A DNA stretch of 64,000 nt from Chromohalobacter nigrandesensis (GTDB lineage Bacteria > Pseudomonadota > Gammaproteobacteria > Pseudomonadales > Halomonadaceae). Where the stretch lies: the NCBI RefSeq assembly GCF_023061285.1, contig NZ_JAKGAM010000006.1, positions 1-64,000 of the forward strand, given 5' to 3'. The position numbers and the translations under genes are program-made. Below the pieces are notes generated by a model, which saw only the letters and a list, made by a program, of their open reading frames with translations, was not told the origin of the DNA and searched no databases. Positions 1-9,299 of this stretch are shown one piece after another; the stretch's first letter is position 1; every line of letters begins with the position of its first letter.

Positions 1-25
1 GGCGCCCCATGGGGCGCCCTTTTGA
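1..25. terminator. Bidirectional hairpin at the left edge
   Basis: A 7-bp perfect stem (GGCGCCC/GGGCGCC) closes a CATG loop and is followed on the plus strand by CTTTTG. It lies just past the stop of the minus-strand 2-hydroxycarboxylate transporter. The sequence beyond the window, where a minus-strand T-run would lie, cannot be seen. Confidence 0.55.
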
Positions 26-41
26 ATCGCGGCAAAGATGC

Positions 42-1355
42 TCAGGTAAAGAATATCGGCACGAGGATGCTCGAGATCAGCAGGATCAAGGCGCCACCCA
101 AGCGCGAGGAGATCTGCGCGAAGGGCATCAGTTGCATGCGTTTGGCGGCGGAGAGCACCGCAACATCGCCAGTACCGCCCATGTTGGCCATGCACAACCC
201 TGCGGTGATGGCGGACTCAACGGGATAGAAACCCACCAGCTTGCCGACCAGTCCGGCGCCGAAGGCGGCCCCGGCCACGACGGCGAGCACGATCATCACA
301 TAGGTCGGCGTGATCGCATCGATCACCTGGCCGAGATCGGTATAGGCAATGCCGATCCCGAACAGCAGTGCGAAAGTCCAGTTCTTGGCGACGAACTGGA
401 ACCACTGCGAGGCAGACTCGTTGATGCTTTCCGGCACCACATTGGCGATCTTGAGCACAGCGACCAAGATGATCATCAGCGCATAGGGATGCAGCGGGAT
501 GAAACCACCCAGAATCTGCCCGGCGGTGAAGAATGTCAGTGCGGCGACGAGACCGATGCCCAGCTTGGAGAGATCGAAGGTGCTCTTGCGCTCTTCGATT
601 TCCACGCCTGGCATCATCTGACCGTTACCCGTCAGTTTGGGAAAGCGGTTGGCCAAGCCGTTGAGCAGGCCCGCGATGATGATCGCGAAGACGTTACCCA
701 GCGCCAGCGCCGGCACCAGAATCGAAATGTAGTAGCTTGCCGGCTGGCCGAGAAGCTGCTCGTAGATCTGGCTCATGGGCACCGCGCCTGCGCCCATGCC
801 CCCACCAAGGATCGGCAGGGTGATGACCACCAAGGCATCCTGAGGCGAGAAGCCCATTATGGCACCGACGATCACCGCGAACAGGCCCGCGAAAAACACC
901 GCACAGAGCAAGGGCAACGCGTAACGCGACCCCACCTTGACCAGCACCTTGGAATCCATGCCCAGAATACTGCCGGTGATCAAGGCAGCGATGTAGAAGT
1001 TGAGGAAGCCGCCGCTTTTCATGAAGGCGGTGACATTCTCGTTGATCCCGGCAGGCAACCAGCCAACATAAACCAGTGCAGCCGCACCGAAGATGGCCAG
1101 GATTGCGCCACCACCGAGGTAGGTCTTGACGATCGGTAGGCGATCACCGATGAAGCCCAGCAATTCACCGAGTATCATCATCACCAGCAAGGCACCGATC
1201 ATGCCGCTTGGCAGCGTGTCGGTGAACATGGCCACGACCATGACGGCGAAAGCGATGAAGAAGATCGGCAGTGGCATGCCGAAGATGCGCGCACCCAGCA
1301 CGCTCGAAGCGTGCTGGGTATCGTCCAGGCTTTGTGTAGCGGCACTGGTATTCAT
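42..1355 (-). CDS. 2-hydroxycarboxylate (citrate/malate) transporter, CitS/MalP family
   Basis: This is a 437-residue polytopic inner-membrane protein of the 2-HCT (CCS) family, which imports citrate or malate with Na+ or H+. Two family hallmarks are visible: a glycine-rich GGGMGAGAVPMS segment in the middle and GGTGDVAVLSAA near the C-terminus, the two re-entrant GGxG-type loops. The start at 1355 is chosen because GGGAGC lies 6 nt upstream; an open extension of 49 codons further upstream has no transporter-like sequence. The divergent DcuS/DcuR-type sensor and regulator at 1563-3950 probably induce it in response to a C4/C6 carboxylate. Which acid is carried cannot be told from sequence alone. 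Confidence 0.88.
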   Translation of the reverse strand: MNTSAATQSLDDTQHASSVLGARIFGMPLPIFFIAFAVMVVAMFTDTLPSGMIGALLVMMILGELLGFIGDRLPIVKTYLGGGAILAIFGAAALVYVGWLPAGINENVTAFMKSGGFLNFYIAALITGSILGMDSKVLVKVGSRYALPLLCAVFFAGLFAVIVGAIMGFSPQDALVVITLPILGGGMGAGAVPMSQIYEQLLGQPASYYISILVPALALGNVFAIIIAGLLNGLANRFPKLTGNGQMMPGVEIEERKSTFDLSKLGIGLVAALTFFTAGQILGGFIPLHPYALMIILVAVLKIANVVPESINESASQWFQFVAKNWTFALLFGIGIAYTDLGQVIDAITPTYVMIVLAVVAGAAFGAGLVGKLVGFYPVESAITAGLCMANMGGTGDVAVLSAAKRMQLMPFAQISSRLGGALILLISSILVPIFFT

Positions 1356-1461
1356 TGGCGTGCTCCCATGTGTTGGAATCCGCCCGCGCGGGCGGAGAAC
1401 GTTAACGTCGCCGAGGATAAGCCGCACATGCCGTGAACCAAGCTTTGCCAACTTATTAAAG

Positions 1462-1483
1462 CGTTTTGAAATTATTGAAAACG
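1462..1483. promoter_or_regulatory. Inverted repeat between transporter and sensor genes
   Basis: CGTTTT and AAAACG arms are separated by 10 AT-rich bases in the divergent promoter region. The position and symmetry suit a binding site for the DcuR/CitB-type regulator encoded at 3210. This is inference; no conserved operator for this family was available to compare. Confidence 0.35.
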
Positions 1484-1562
1484 ACGACCTTGTGTCCGGC
1501 ATAGCGTGTCAGGCTTGGGTATTACACCAAGGTCGAAAATCACCCCATAGGGTCCGCTACGC

Positions 1563-3188
1563 ATGCCTCGCTTGCCGACTATTCGTCTCAATGTGCTGAT
1601 CTCGCTTCTCGTGGCCTCGACGGTGATCGTCACGCTGGGCGTGGCGTTGTGGATGTTCGATGCTGCCCTGCACGACACCCAAGAAGATGCCCAGGCAGCC
1701 CGCGTGACCGATATCGCCCAGGTCGTGGCCTCGCGACGGCGTGTCGTCAACGCACTGAAAGAAGCAGGGGGAAAACGCGATTTTGCCGCCGATAGCGACG
1801 TACAAAGGGAGATAGACAACTTGCGCCAGCGCCTGGATGTGGATTTCATCGTTGTGATGAACTCCCATGCCATTCGCCTGACACACCCCGACCCGACGCG
1901 TATCGGCGAGCATTTCCAGGGCGGCGATGAAGGCGCAGCACTGCGGGGCGAGCATTACGCCTCACGGGCCAAGGGCACCTTGGGTGTCAGCATTCGCGGT
2001 TTCGCACCGGTACGCGATGCTGACGGCGAGGTGATCGGCGCTGTCTCGGTAGGGGTGACACTGGATACACTCGGCGCTCGCCTGGCCGACAACCGCCTGC
2101 GTGTGGTGCTGGGCATCGCGCTTCTAATGGTTCTGGGTACCTTCGGCGCCAGTTGGCTGGCGCGTTACATCAAGCGTGTGCTGATGGGCCTGGAGCCTCA
2201 CCAGATCACGCACCTGGTGGAAGAACGCCAAGCGATTCTCGGCTCGGTGCACGAGGGTATTCTCGCGGTGGATGTCGCCGGGCATATTACCTTGACCAAC
2301 GCCGCCGCGCGCACGTTGCTGCATCAAGCGGGTCTGGAAGCGCCGACGCTGGGCACGTCTATCACCGACTACCTGCCGCAGAGCGGGCTGCCAGACGTGC
2401 TGCAAAGCGGCGAGGCCTCGCTCGACCAGGAGGTCTTCATCAATGGCCAGGCACTGCTCGCCAACCGCATGCCGATCCGCCACCAGGGCCGGGTGATCGG
2501 CGCGGTGGCAACCTTCCGCGACAAGAGCGAAGTTCGCCTGCTCGCCGAGGAATTGACCGGCGTACGGCGTTACGCCGAAGCCCTGCGCGCGGCGACACAT
2601 GAATTCAAGAACAAGCTGCATGTCATGCTCGGCCTGGTGCAGCTCGAGGAATACCCTGCACTGCACCGCTACCTGCGCGATGTGGCGGATTACCATGTCG
2701 CGCCGAGAGCGGCACTGGTCGAAGGTATCGGCGAGCCGGTACTGGCAGGCTTTCTGCTGGGCAAGCAGAGCGAGGCCCGCGAACGCGACATCACCTTGAC
2801 GCTGGACGTCGAGGACGCCATTCCCACACCACGCGACCCTGCCATGATTCATACGCTGGTCATCGTGCTGGGCAACCTGCTGGAGAACGCCTTCGACGCC
2901 GTCGACACGCAGCACGAGCGCCATGTCACGCTCACCATGGGCGTCGACGCCGCAATGTTGTCGCTGCATGTGCAGGACACCGGCCCCGGCATCCCCGCGG
3001 CCATGCAGGCGCACATCTTTACCACTGGCACCTCCTCCAAGGGACGCCAGCGCGGCCTCGGGCTAGCGATGGTGCGCGAGCATGTCGAAGCGCATGACGG
3101 TACCCTGGCACTGTATTCCGAACCCGGGCGCGGCACCCTGATCGAAGTCGCCCTGCCCTATCCCGTTTCGTCCGCCACCGAGAATTGA
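1563..3188 (+). CDS. Sensor histidine kinase, DcuS/CitA type
   Basis: This is a 541-residue membrane sensor kinase. An N-terminal TM helix (about 10-30) and a second one (about 180-198) bracket a periplasmic sCache/PAS-like domain, followed by a cytoplasmic PAS region. The phosphoacceptor is His346 in THEFKNKLHVMLG, the distinctive DcuS/CitA variant, with Thr where Ser is usual. The N box (GNLLENAFDA), the DTGPGIP box and a GLGLAMV box complete the ATPase domain. It is followed 22 nt later by its response regulator and lies divergent to a 2-hydroxycarboxylate transporter, so citrate, malate or a similar acid is the likely signal. Confidence 0.9.
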   Translation: MPRLPTIRLNVLISLLVASTVIVTLGVALWMFDAALHDTQEDAQAARVTDIAQVVASRRRVVNALKEAGGKRDFAADSDVQREIDNLRQRLDVDFIVVMNSHAIRLTHPDPTRIGEHFQGGDEGAALRGEHYASRAKGTLGVSIRGFAPVRDADGEVIGAVSVGVTLDTLGARLADNRLRVVLGIALLMVLGTFGASWLARYIKRVLMGLEPHQITHLVEERQAILGSVHEGILAVDVAGHITLTNAAARTLLHQAGLEAPTLGTSITDYLPQSGLPDVLQSGEASLDQEVFINGQALLANRMPIRHQGRVIGAVATFRDKSEVRLLAEELTGVRRYAEALRAATHEFKNKLHVMLGLVQLEEYPALHRYLRDVADYHVAPRAALVEGIGEPVLAGFLLGKQSEARERDITLTLDVEDAIPTPRDPAMIHTLVIVLGNLLENAFDAVDTQHERHVTLTMGVDAAMLSLHVQDTGPGIPAAMQAHIFTTGTSSKGRQRGLGLAMVREHVEAHDGTLALYSEPGRGTLIEVALPYPVSSATEN

Positions 3189-3209
3189 GCGAACAATGAG
3201 AACGCCGGC

Positions 3210-3950
3210 ATGAGCGATACGCCACTGCAAGTACTCATCGTCGAGGATGACCCCATGGTCATGCGCCTCAACGTCGAATATCTCAACCGACTCGACGATG
3301 TCGCGCTGGTCGCGCAGTGCGGCGATGTTCCCAGCGCCCTGGACGTGCTGGAGCGCGACGCCGTCGACGTCATCCTGCTCGACGTCTACCTGCGCGGTCG
3401 CAACGGATTGGAAATCGTCCGCTATCTGCAGCGCCTGGGCCGCGACATCGACGTCATCCTTATCACCGCTGCCAGCGAGACCGAGACCGTGCGCGCCGCA
3501 CGGCGCCTCGGCGTGCGCGATTATCTGGTCAAACCCTTCGAGTTCGAGCGCTTCAAGGTCGCCGTCGATGCCTGCCGACGCGTGCGCGCCACTCTGGAGC
3601 GCCTACCCGAACAAGCCGACCAACGCGACCTCGACCGGCTCTTCCAGCCCGCCAGGCCACGCCAGACGCGTAGCGATGGGCTGCCCAAGGGGCTGACGAC
3701 GCCCTCATTGGCGCAAATCGCCCAAGCCATTCTGAGCCTCGACGCGGAAACCTTCACCACCGAAAGCCTGATTCCAGCCACCGGCATGTCCCGCGTTTCG
3801 GTGCGCAAGTATTTGAAATACCTCACCGAGCACGGCTATCTCAGCGAGTCCTTTCACTACGGGCAGGTGGGACGCCCTTCGTTCACCTACCGCTGCCTGG
3901 ATACGACCGCCCTGCAAGGGCTCCTCACCGTCGACCGCCCGACGCCATGA
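3210..3950 (+). CDS. Response regulator, DcuR/CitB family
   Basis: A 246-residue regulator with an N-terminal receiver domain (phospho-acceptor Asp58 in VILLDVYLRG; acidic pocket EDD at 12-14; conserved Lys in LVKPFEF). The C-terminal winged/HTH region contains TTESLIPATGMSRVSVRKYL, the pattern of CitB-type regulators. It forms an operon with the sensor kinase upstream and very likely activates the divergent transporter gene. Confidence 0.9.
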   Translation: MSDTPLQVLIVEDDPMVMRLNVEYLNRLDDVALVAQCGDVPSALDVLERDAVDVILLDVYLRGRNGLEIVRYLQRLGRDIDVILITAASETETVRAARRLGVRDYLVKPFEFERFKVAVDACRRVRATLERLPEQADQRDLDRLFQPARPRQTRSDGLPKGLTTPSLAQIAQAILSLDAETFTTESLIPATGMSRVSVRKYLKYLTEHGYLSESFHYGQVGRPSFTYRCLDTTALQGLLTVDRPTP

Positions 3951-3970
3951 CATCGGCCATCGTCGACGCA

Positions 3971-3997
3971 TAAAAAACGAGGTCCCGAAGGACCCCG
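3971..3997 (-). terminator. Rho-independent terminator downstream of zipA
   Basis: On the minus strand a GGTCC-TTCG-GGACC hairpin with a stable UUCG-type loop is followed by TCGTTTTTTATG. It lies about 105 nt past the zipA stop, beyond a tandem repeat, and can also separate the convergent dcuR-like gene. Confidence 0.8.
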
Positions 3998-4000
3998 CTG

Positions 4001-4080
4001 GTTTTCAAGAGCAGTCGTTTTCAAGAACAACCGTTTTCAAGTACAGCCGTCTTCACGAACAGGCGTCGTCGAGAACAGGC
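4001..4080. repeat. Five tandem 16-bp repeats between dcuR-like gene and zipA
   Basis: Five head-to-tail 16-bp units start at 4001, 4017, 4033, 4049 and 4065. Units 2 and 3 follow GTTTTCAAGNACANCC; units 4 and 5 have diverged at the front but keep the GAACAGGC tail. The array sits in the 3' untranslated region of zipA, upstream of its terminator. Confidence 0.85.
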
Positions 4081-4102
4081 AAGAATCGCGACACCAGTGC
4101 TC

Positions 4103-5425
4103 TCAATTCGCCTGATAGCGATGCAGGCGATGGCGGCGCTCGAATTCCTGCACGCGCTGTCGGGCGAATTCCACCGTCTGCGCGGTCATCACGCTGCGGT
4201 TTTCGTCCTTCAGCTCACCGCTGAGGTTACGTACCAGCACCATGGCGGTTTCGAACATTGCCTCGAACGCTGCGGCACTGTCTTGCGCGCTGGGCAACGG
4301 CATCAAGAACGTCACCCCCGGCGTTGCGAACTCGTCCATGTCATCGAGATCGAACACGCCCGGCTTGATCACATTGACCATGGTGAACTGCAGCGCGCTG
4401 TCATCCGATTCGGTCTCGAAACGGTGGAAGACACCCATCTCATGGCAATACCGCAGACCACAGGCCAGCATCAGGTTAAGCAGATCGGGGCCCTGGAAGC
4501 CCGCCTCGTCGCGTGACAGAACGCTGATGACGATGACTTCCTCGGCGTCGGACAAGGCCTCGCGTGCGCGATCGGCACGCACCGGATTGCGCTTGGCACG
4601 CTCCACCGCCGGGTGATCGGTGACCACCTCGCGACGCGCCGTGCGTTCCTCGGCACGCGCTGGCTGAGCCTGCGGCTCCTCGTCAGGCGTCGATTGCGGG
4701 GTCACCTCGGTCTCTTCGTCCGAGTCCGAGGCACGAAACGCCGGTGGTTCGTCGGACACTGTCCGCCGCGTGGGGGCTTCCTCGCGGCGACGCGGCGACG
4801 TCTCGTCCATTGCCGGACGCGCCACGTCCGCGCGGGTCGTGTCGGGCGCTGGCTCGCGGGACGACGACTCCAGCGTCGGTTCGTGATGCGGATGCTCGTC
4901 ATCGGCCAAGCGCTCGTCATCTTGACCAAGGGATGCCGTGAAACGCTGGGCCGAGGCGCTCATACGCTGAGCACCCGCGCGCACAGCGTCCTTCATGCCC
5001 CGCATACCGGAACGCTTGACCTGAGAGGCATCGTCATCTCGGTACGCATCGTCCTCATGAGCCCTGTCTTCATGAGCACTGCCCCGGGCACGCTTGAGCA
5101 CGCTGGGCTTGAGCTTTTCCTCGGGAATTCGCTCCTGGCGCAAGGGCGATTCCGGGCGTACCGGTTCACGCTCCTCGCTACGATCGAAGGTGGCATCGCG
5201 TACGACACGCGCACCTCCATTGGGCAATTCCCGCCGGATCTCAGCCTCGCGGGCCGCTTTCTCCGGGTCCTCTTCCTCGGCGTCCCTGCCCTCGGCTACC
5301 TGGCTTTGCGCTGCCTGGTCGAGGCGCGGAACGCGGCGCTGGCGCTGGAGCCGACGCACACCGTCGATCACGATGGTCGTCACCAGCACCAGTCCCAGGA
5401 TGATTAGCCACTCTCTTAGTTCCAT
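4103..5425 (-). CDS. zipA: Cell division protein ZipA
   Basis: 440 residues. An N-terminal single TM anchor (about 5-22, WLIILGLVLVTTIVIDGVRR) is followed by a long, charged, low-complexity linker rich in Glu, Arg, Ala and Pro (about 30-310). A C-terminal ZipA FtsZ-binding domain (about 310-435, with GPDLLNLMLACGLRYCHEMGVFHR) completes the ZipA architecture. The protein tethers FtsZ to the inner membrane at the division site. The start at 5425 gives the TM segment directly at the N-terminus, as in other ZipA proteins. It follows smc on the same strand, but ligA, which often comes next in pseudomonads, is absent here. Confidence 0.92.
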   Translation of the reverse strand: MELREWLIILGLVLVTTIVIDGVRRLQRQRRVPRLDQAAQSQVAEGRDAEEEDPEKAAREAEIRRELPNGGARVVRDATFDRSEEREPVRPESPLRQERIPEEKLKPSVLKRARGSAHEDRAHEDDAYRDDDASQVKRSGMRGMKDAVRAGAQRMSASAQRFTASLGQDDERLADDEHPHHEPTLESSSREPAPDTTRADVARPAMDETSPRRREEAPTRRTVSDEPPAFRASDSDEETEVTPQSTPDEEPQAQPARAEERTARREVVTDHPAVERAKRNPVRADRAREALSDAEEVIVISVLSRDEAGFQGPDLLNLMLACGLRYCHEMGVFHRFETESDDSALQFTMVNVIKPGVFDLDDMDEFATPGVTFLMPLPSAQDSAAAFEAMFETAMVLVRNLSGELKDENRSVMTAQTVEFARQRVQEFERRHRLHRYQAN

Positions 5426-5623
5426 GGGTCGTCTTGCCTGTTCGCTATTGGCGCCATGATTAAAATTCGTTCGTGGATGAAGCATAGCGCGATTAACAAA
5501 AAAAGGGCCACTTTTTTTGAATGTCAAGTAGTACCCTTAGCTCAGAGCAATCACCCTTCAATATCCCTGTCGAGGCTAGCACATTAGTGTTGGTAACCCT
5601 TTTGGCAATTTTCTGCAAGTCGT

Positions 5624-8600
5624 TCATGCGTCCGCCAGGGTCGCCGCCTCGTCGATTCCTACCGATACCAGCCGGGATACCCCGGCTTCCTGCATGGTCA
5701 CGCCCATCAATCGCTCGGCCGCTTCCATGGCAATCTTGTTGTGTGTGATGTAAATGAACTGGACACTCTCGGACATTTCCTTCACCAGCTTGGCGTAACG
5801 TCCCACGTTGGCATCATCCAACGGTGCGTCGACTTCGTCGAGCATACAGAATGGCGCCGGGTTGAGCTGAAAGATAGCAAATACCAGCGACAATGCCGTG
5901 AGTGCTTTTTCACCCCCCGAGAGAAGATGAATGGTGGTGTTTTTCTTGCCCGGCGGGCGCGCCATGATAGCCACACCCGTCTCCAGCAAATCGTCGCCGG
6001 TTAGCGTCAACCATGCGGCCCCACCGCCGAAGACCTTGGGAAAAAGTTCACCAAAGCCGGCATTGACCTGATCGAAAGTCTGCTTGAAACGCGTCCGCGT
6101 TTCCTGATCGATACGCCGAATCGCCTTTTCCAGCGTCTCGATGGCCTCGCTCAATTCGGCATGCTGGGCCTCGAGATAGTCACGACGCTCGGCCTGCTGG
6201 TCGTACTCCTCGATGGCCGCCAGGTTGATGGCGCCGAGACGGCGGATCTTATCACCGAGCTCGTCTAGCCGGGTCTGCCACGCCGATTCGGTGGCGTTGG
6301 GGTCGAGCCCTTCGCGCAACGCGTCGACATCGTGCCCAAGCTCTTCGAGATGTTCATCCTGCGTATCGGCTTTCAACGTCAGCGCCTGCACCTGCATGCG
6401 CGCTTCTTCGAGCTTTCCGCGTAGACCGTCGAGGTTGCGCTCGTGTTGCTGGCGCGTGGCCTCGGTGTCGCGCAGCGTCTCGGCCAGCTGATGTGCGCGA
6501 TCGCGCGAAGCGTTGAGCGTCTCCTCTTCGCGACTGCGGCGGTCAAGCAATTCGTCGAGCCGTTCGCGGGTTTCCTCTTCCGGTTCACGCAGGGTGGCGC
6601 GCTGCTCTTCGAGCATGGCGAGCTTTTCGGCCAGGCGCTCACGCTGGTCGCGCGAGCGCGCATGCTGCTGATCGAGACCGGAGCGCTCCGTCTCCAAACG
6701 CTGACGCTCCATCGCCAGATGCTGCTGGCGCTCACGCGCAGGCGCTACCTGCTGGCGTAGCGATTGGGCTTTTTCCCGCGCTTCGCGACGCTGATTTTCC
6801 AATCTCTCCCGGGTCTGGCTGTTGGCGTCCACGTCGCTCATCGCCGCCTGCCAGCGCTCACGCGTTTCCTCGAGTTCCTGACGCCGCTGGGCATGCCGCT
6901 CGACGAGCTGCGCTACATCGTCATCGAGCTCACGAGAGCGCGCGTCGAGCTGCTCCAGACGGCTCGCCAGCCCCGCCTCGCGCGAGGCCAACTGCTGCCG
7001 ACGCTGCCCGAGATCACGTTCCTGAAGACGCAACGATTCGAGTTCCGTCGCCGCGTGCTCCACCGCTTCACGCGCGCTCTGCAACGTTTCCTCGAGCGTC
7101 TCGAGAGATGCCTCGAGCGCCGCGATATCCGCCTGCAGTGTCTCGCGTCGACGGCGCTGAACCAGCACGCCATCCTCGGACGCCGATTCGCCGCGCCGAC
7201 GTACCCAATCCGGGCCCAGCCACAGCCCGCCAGAGGTGATCACACTCTCGCCCGCGGCCAAGCGCCCGCGCATCGACCAGGCGGCGTCTTCATCGGCAGC
7301 GCAGTGAATGCCGTTGAGCCAGGTACCCAGCGCCCCGGCGCCGTTGACCTGTTCCCTCAATGTGCCGGCCACCGGCGCCACGTCATCGCCCCCCAGCAAT
7401 GCCAGTTCGGCGGGCGGGGCATCGGCGACGATCTCGGCCATGGCAGAGGTCGTGGCGAGACGCGCCTTGAGCCACGGCGCCAGCGCCCAGGCGACAACCG
7501 TCTCCCAGGGCGCGGCAACCTCCAGCCGTTCGGCCAGACGCGGCGCCTCGGCCAGGCCATGGCGCGCGAGGTGCGACTCCAGAGCAGCGTCGTCATCGGT
7601 CAAGGCGGCATCGAGCAATGCCTCCACCGACGCCAGTTCGCCCTGCAGGCGACTCAACTGCGAACGCTGGGTATCGCGCTGAGCGGCTGCGTCGTCGAGG
7701 CGTGCCTGGGCGTCCTCGCGTTGTTGCTGCAAGTGCTCGCGTTGGCTTTCCAGGGCTTCCTGATCGAGATCCAGTCCCTCGAGTTCCTCGCGCAATTCAC
7801 CGCGCTCGCCGCGCAACGACTCGACATCGGGCAGTTCCTGACGTTGCTGACGGCGCTTGCCGATCTGGTCGTCGAGCTCGGCGATAGCGTTTTCGAGACG
7901 ACGCACGTCGTCCTGGGCCCGCTCGGCCCCGTGTGCCACGTCACGATCGCTTTCGTTGAAACGCTCCCACTCTTGTTGCGCTGTGGTGGCTTCTTCGTCG
8001 GCGGCGTCCAGCGACTCCTGCAGCATCTCCAGCGTTTCCTGGGCCTCTTCGAGTTCGGGGGCGATGCTCTCCAGGCGTTCGTCCAAGGCCGCGCGACGCT
8101 CGTCGTCCTGGGATCCCAACTGTTCGAGTTCGCTCAGCTCGCGGCGCGCCTCCTCGATATCCTGCGCCAATTGCTGATCGCGCGAACGGACATGCTCGAT
8201 GGACTGCTCGATACGCGCGATGGCGGCGCCGGTCTCATAGAAGCGGGCCTGATGACTCTCCAGCTCGGCGGCAACCTCATCGTGCGCCAGACGCGATTCT
8301 TCCAGGCGGCTTTCGCATTGGCGCTGGCCGAGAATCTCGCGCTCGACCTGAGTTTCCAGCTCGCGGACGTGCTGCTCCTGGGTGTGCTGCTGGGTCCGAA
8401 AGGCCCGCGTGCGCAGCAGGGCCAGCTCACCCTTGAGGCGATATTCCTCGTCTTTCAGGGCCTGGTAGCGTCGCGCGGCATCGGCCTGACGCTTCAAGCG
8501 CTCGAGCTGCTTGTCGAGCTCCTCGCGAATGTCGTCGAGGCGGTCGAGATTCTCCTGGGTGCGGCGCAGGCGATTCTCGGTTTCGCGGCGGCGCTCCTTG

Positions 8601-9118
8601 TACTTGGAAACGCCCGCCGCTTCCTCCAGTGTCGAGCGCAGTTCCTCGGGGCGCGCCTCGACCAGCCGCGAGATCATGCCCTGGCCGATGATGGCGTAGG
8701 AACGCGGCCCCAACCCCGTACCCAGGAATAGATCGGAAATATCGCGCCGCCGGCACTTCTGGCCATTGAAGAAATAGTTGGATTGGCTATCGCGGGTGAC
8801 CTGGCGCTTGACGGAGATTTCGGCGTACTGGGCATAAGCGCCGCCCATGGTGCCATCGCTATTGTCGAAGACCAGCTCGATGGAGGCCTGGCCCACCGGT
8901 GAGCGCCCCGTAGAGCCGTTGAAGATGACATCGGTCATCGACTCGCCGCGCAGCGTCTTGGCGGAGGATTCGCCCATCACCCAACGCACGGCGTCGATGA
9001 TATTCGACTTGCCGCAGCCATTGGGGCCAACGATGGCGGTCATGTTGCCGGCGAACGGCACATTGACCGCATCGACGAATGACTTGAAGCCGACCAGTTT
9101 GATGGACGTGAGGCGCAT
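5624..9118 (-). CDS. smc: Chromosome segregation ATPase SMC
   Basis: 1164 residues, the usual SMC length. The Walker A motif GPNGCGKS is at 31-38. Two long coiled-coil arms (about 170-500 and 650-1000, very rich in Glu, Arg, Gln and Leu) flank a hinge at about 510-640. The ABC signature LLSGGEKAL and Walker B MLDEVDAPLDD lie near 1065-1100. SMC is the condensin core that compacts and segregates chromosomes with ScpAB. It is the first gene of an smc-zipA pair, divergent from the LexA-like peptidase gene. Many open frames on the opposite strand are shadows of the repetitive coiled-coil codons. Confidence 0.97.
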   Translation of the reverse strand: MRLTSIKLVGFKSFVDAVNVPFAGNMTAIVGPNGCGKSNIIDAVRWVMGESSAKTLRGESMTDVIFNGSTGRSPVGQASIELVFDNSDGTMGGAYAQYAEISVKRQVTRDSQSNYFFNGQKCRRRDISDLFLGTGLGPRSYAIIGQGMISRLVEARPEELRSTLEEAAGVSKYKERRRETENRLRRTQENLDRLDDIREELDKQLERLKRQADAARRYQALKDEEYRLKGELALLRTRAFRTQQHTQEQHVRELETQVEREILGQRQCESRLEESRLAHDEVAAELESHQARFYETGAAIARIEQSIEHVRSRDQQLAQDIEEARRELSELEQLGSQDDERRAALDERLESIAPELEEAQETLEMLQESLDAADEEATTAQQEWERFNESDRDVAHGAERAQDDVRRLENAIAELDDQIGKRRQQRQELPDVESLRGERGELREELEGLDLDQEALESQREHLQQQREDAQARLDDAAAQRDTQRSQLSRLQGELASVEALLDAALTDDDAALESHLARHGLAEAPRLAERLEVAAPWETVVAWALAPWLKARLATTSAMAEIVADAPPAELALLGGDDVAPVAGTLREQVNGAGALGTWLNGIHCAADEDAAWSMRGRLAAGESVITSGGLWLGPDWVRRRGESASEDGVLVQRRRRETLQADIAALEASLETLEETLQSAREAVEHAATELESLRLQERDLGQRRQQLASREAGLASRLEQLDARSRELDDDVAQLVERHAQRRQELEETRERWQAAMSDVDANSQTRERLENQRREAREKAQSLRQQVAPARERQQHLAMERQRLETERSGLDQQHARSRDQRERLAEKLAMLEEQRATLREPEEETRERLDELLDRRSREEETLNASRDRAHQLAETLRDTEATRQQHERNLDGLRGKLEEARMQVQALTLKADTQDEHLEELGHDVDALREGLDPNATESAWQTRLDELGDKIRRLGAINLAAIEEYDQQAERRDYLEAQHAELSEAIETLEKAIRRIDQETRTRFKQTFDQVNAGFGELFPKVFGGGAAWLTLTGDDLLETGVAIMARPPGKKNTTIHLLSGGEKALTALSLVFAIFQLNPAPFCMLDEVDAPLDDANVGRYAKLVKEMSESVQFIYITHNKIAMEAAERLMGVTMQEAGVSRLVSVGIDEAATLADA

Positions 9119-9243
9119 GCGCTGCCGGAATTCCTGAGGATGAGTCGCGGCCCGATGCTCGAGCCATGCATGAGAGCCCGCAGTCTATCCGAGGCGCGGG
9201 CGCGGCCCAAGCCCCATTGCTAACTCCACGCTGCCAACGGGAT

Positions 9244-9271
9244 TTGCCGCTTCGCCCCGCCTTGCTATGAT
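9244..9271 (+). promoter_or_regulatory. Sigma70-type promoter for the LexA-like peptidase operon
   Basis: TTGCCG at 9244-9249 and TATGAT at 9266-9271 are separated by 16 bp, with an extended TG upstream of the -10. The start codon follows 28 nt later. No CTGT-N8-ACAG LexA operator was found in this short region. Confidence 0.5.
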
Positions 9272-9299
9272 GCCGAAGGATCATCCGAGGGAGAGGGTC

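Noticed and set aside
4001..4080. Possible CRISPR array
   Set aside because: The 16-bp units are directly adjacent with no spacers and no cas genes are present.
6764..8731. A 655-codon open frame on the plus strand opposite smc
   Set aside because: The coiled-coil codons of smc leave the opposite frame open; no domain or ribosome site supports a gene.
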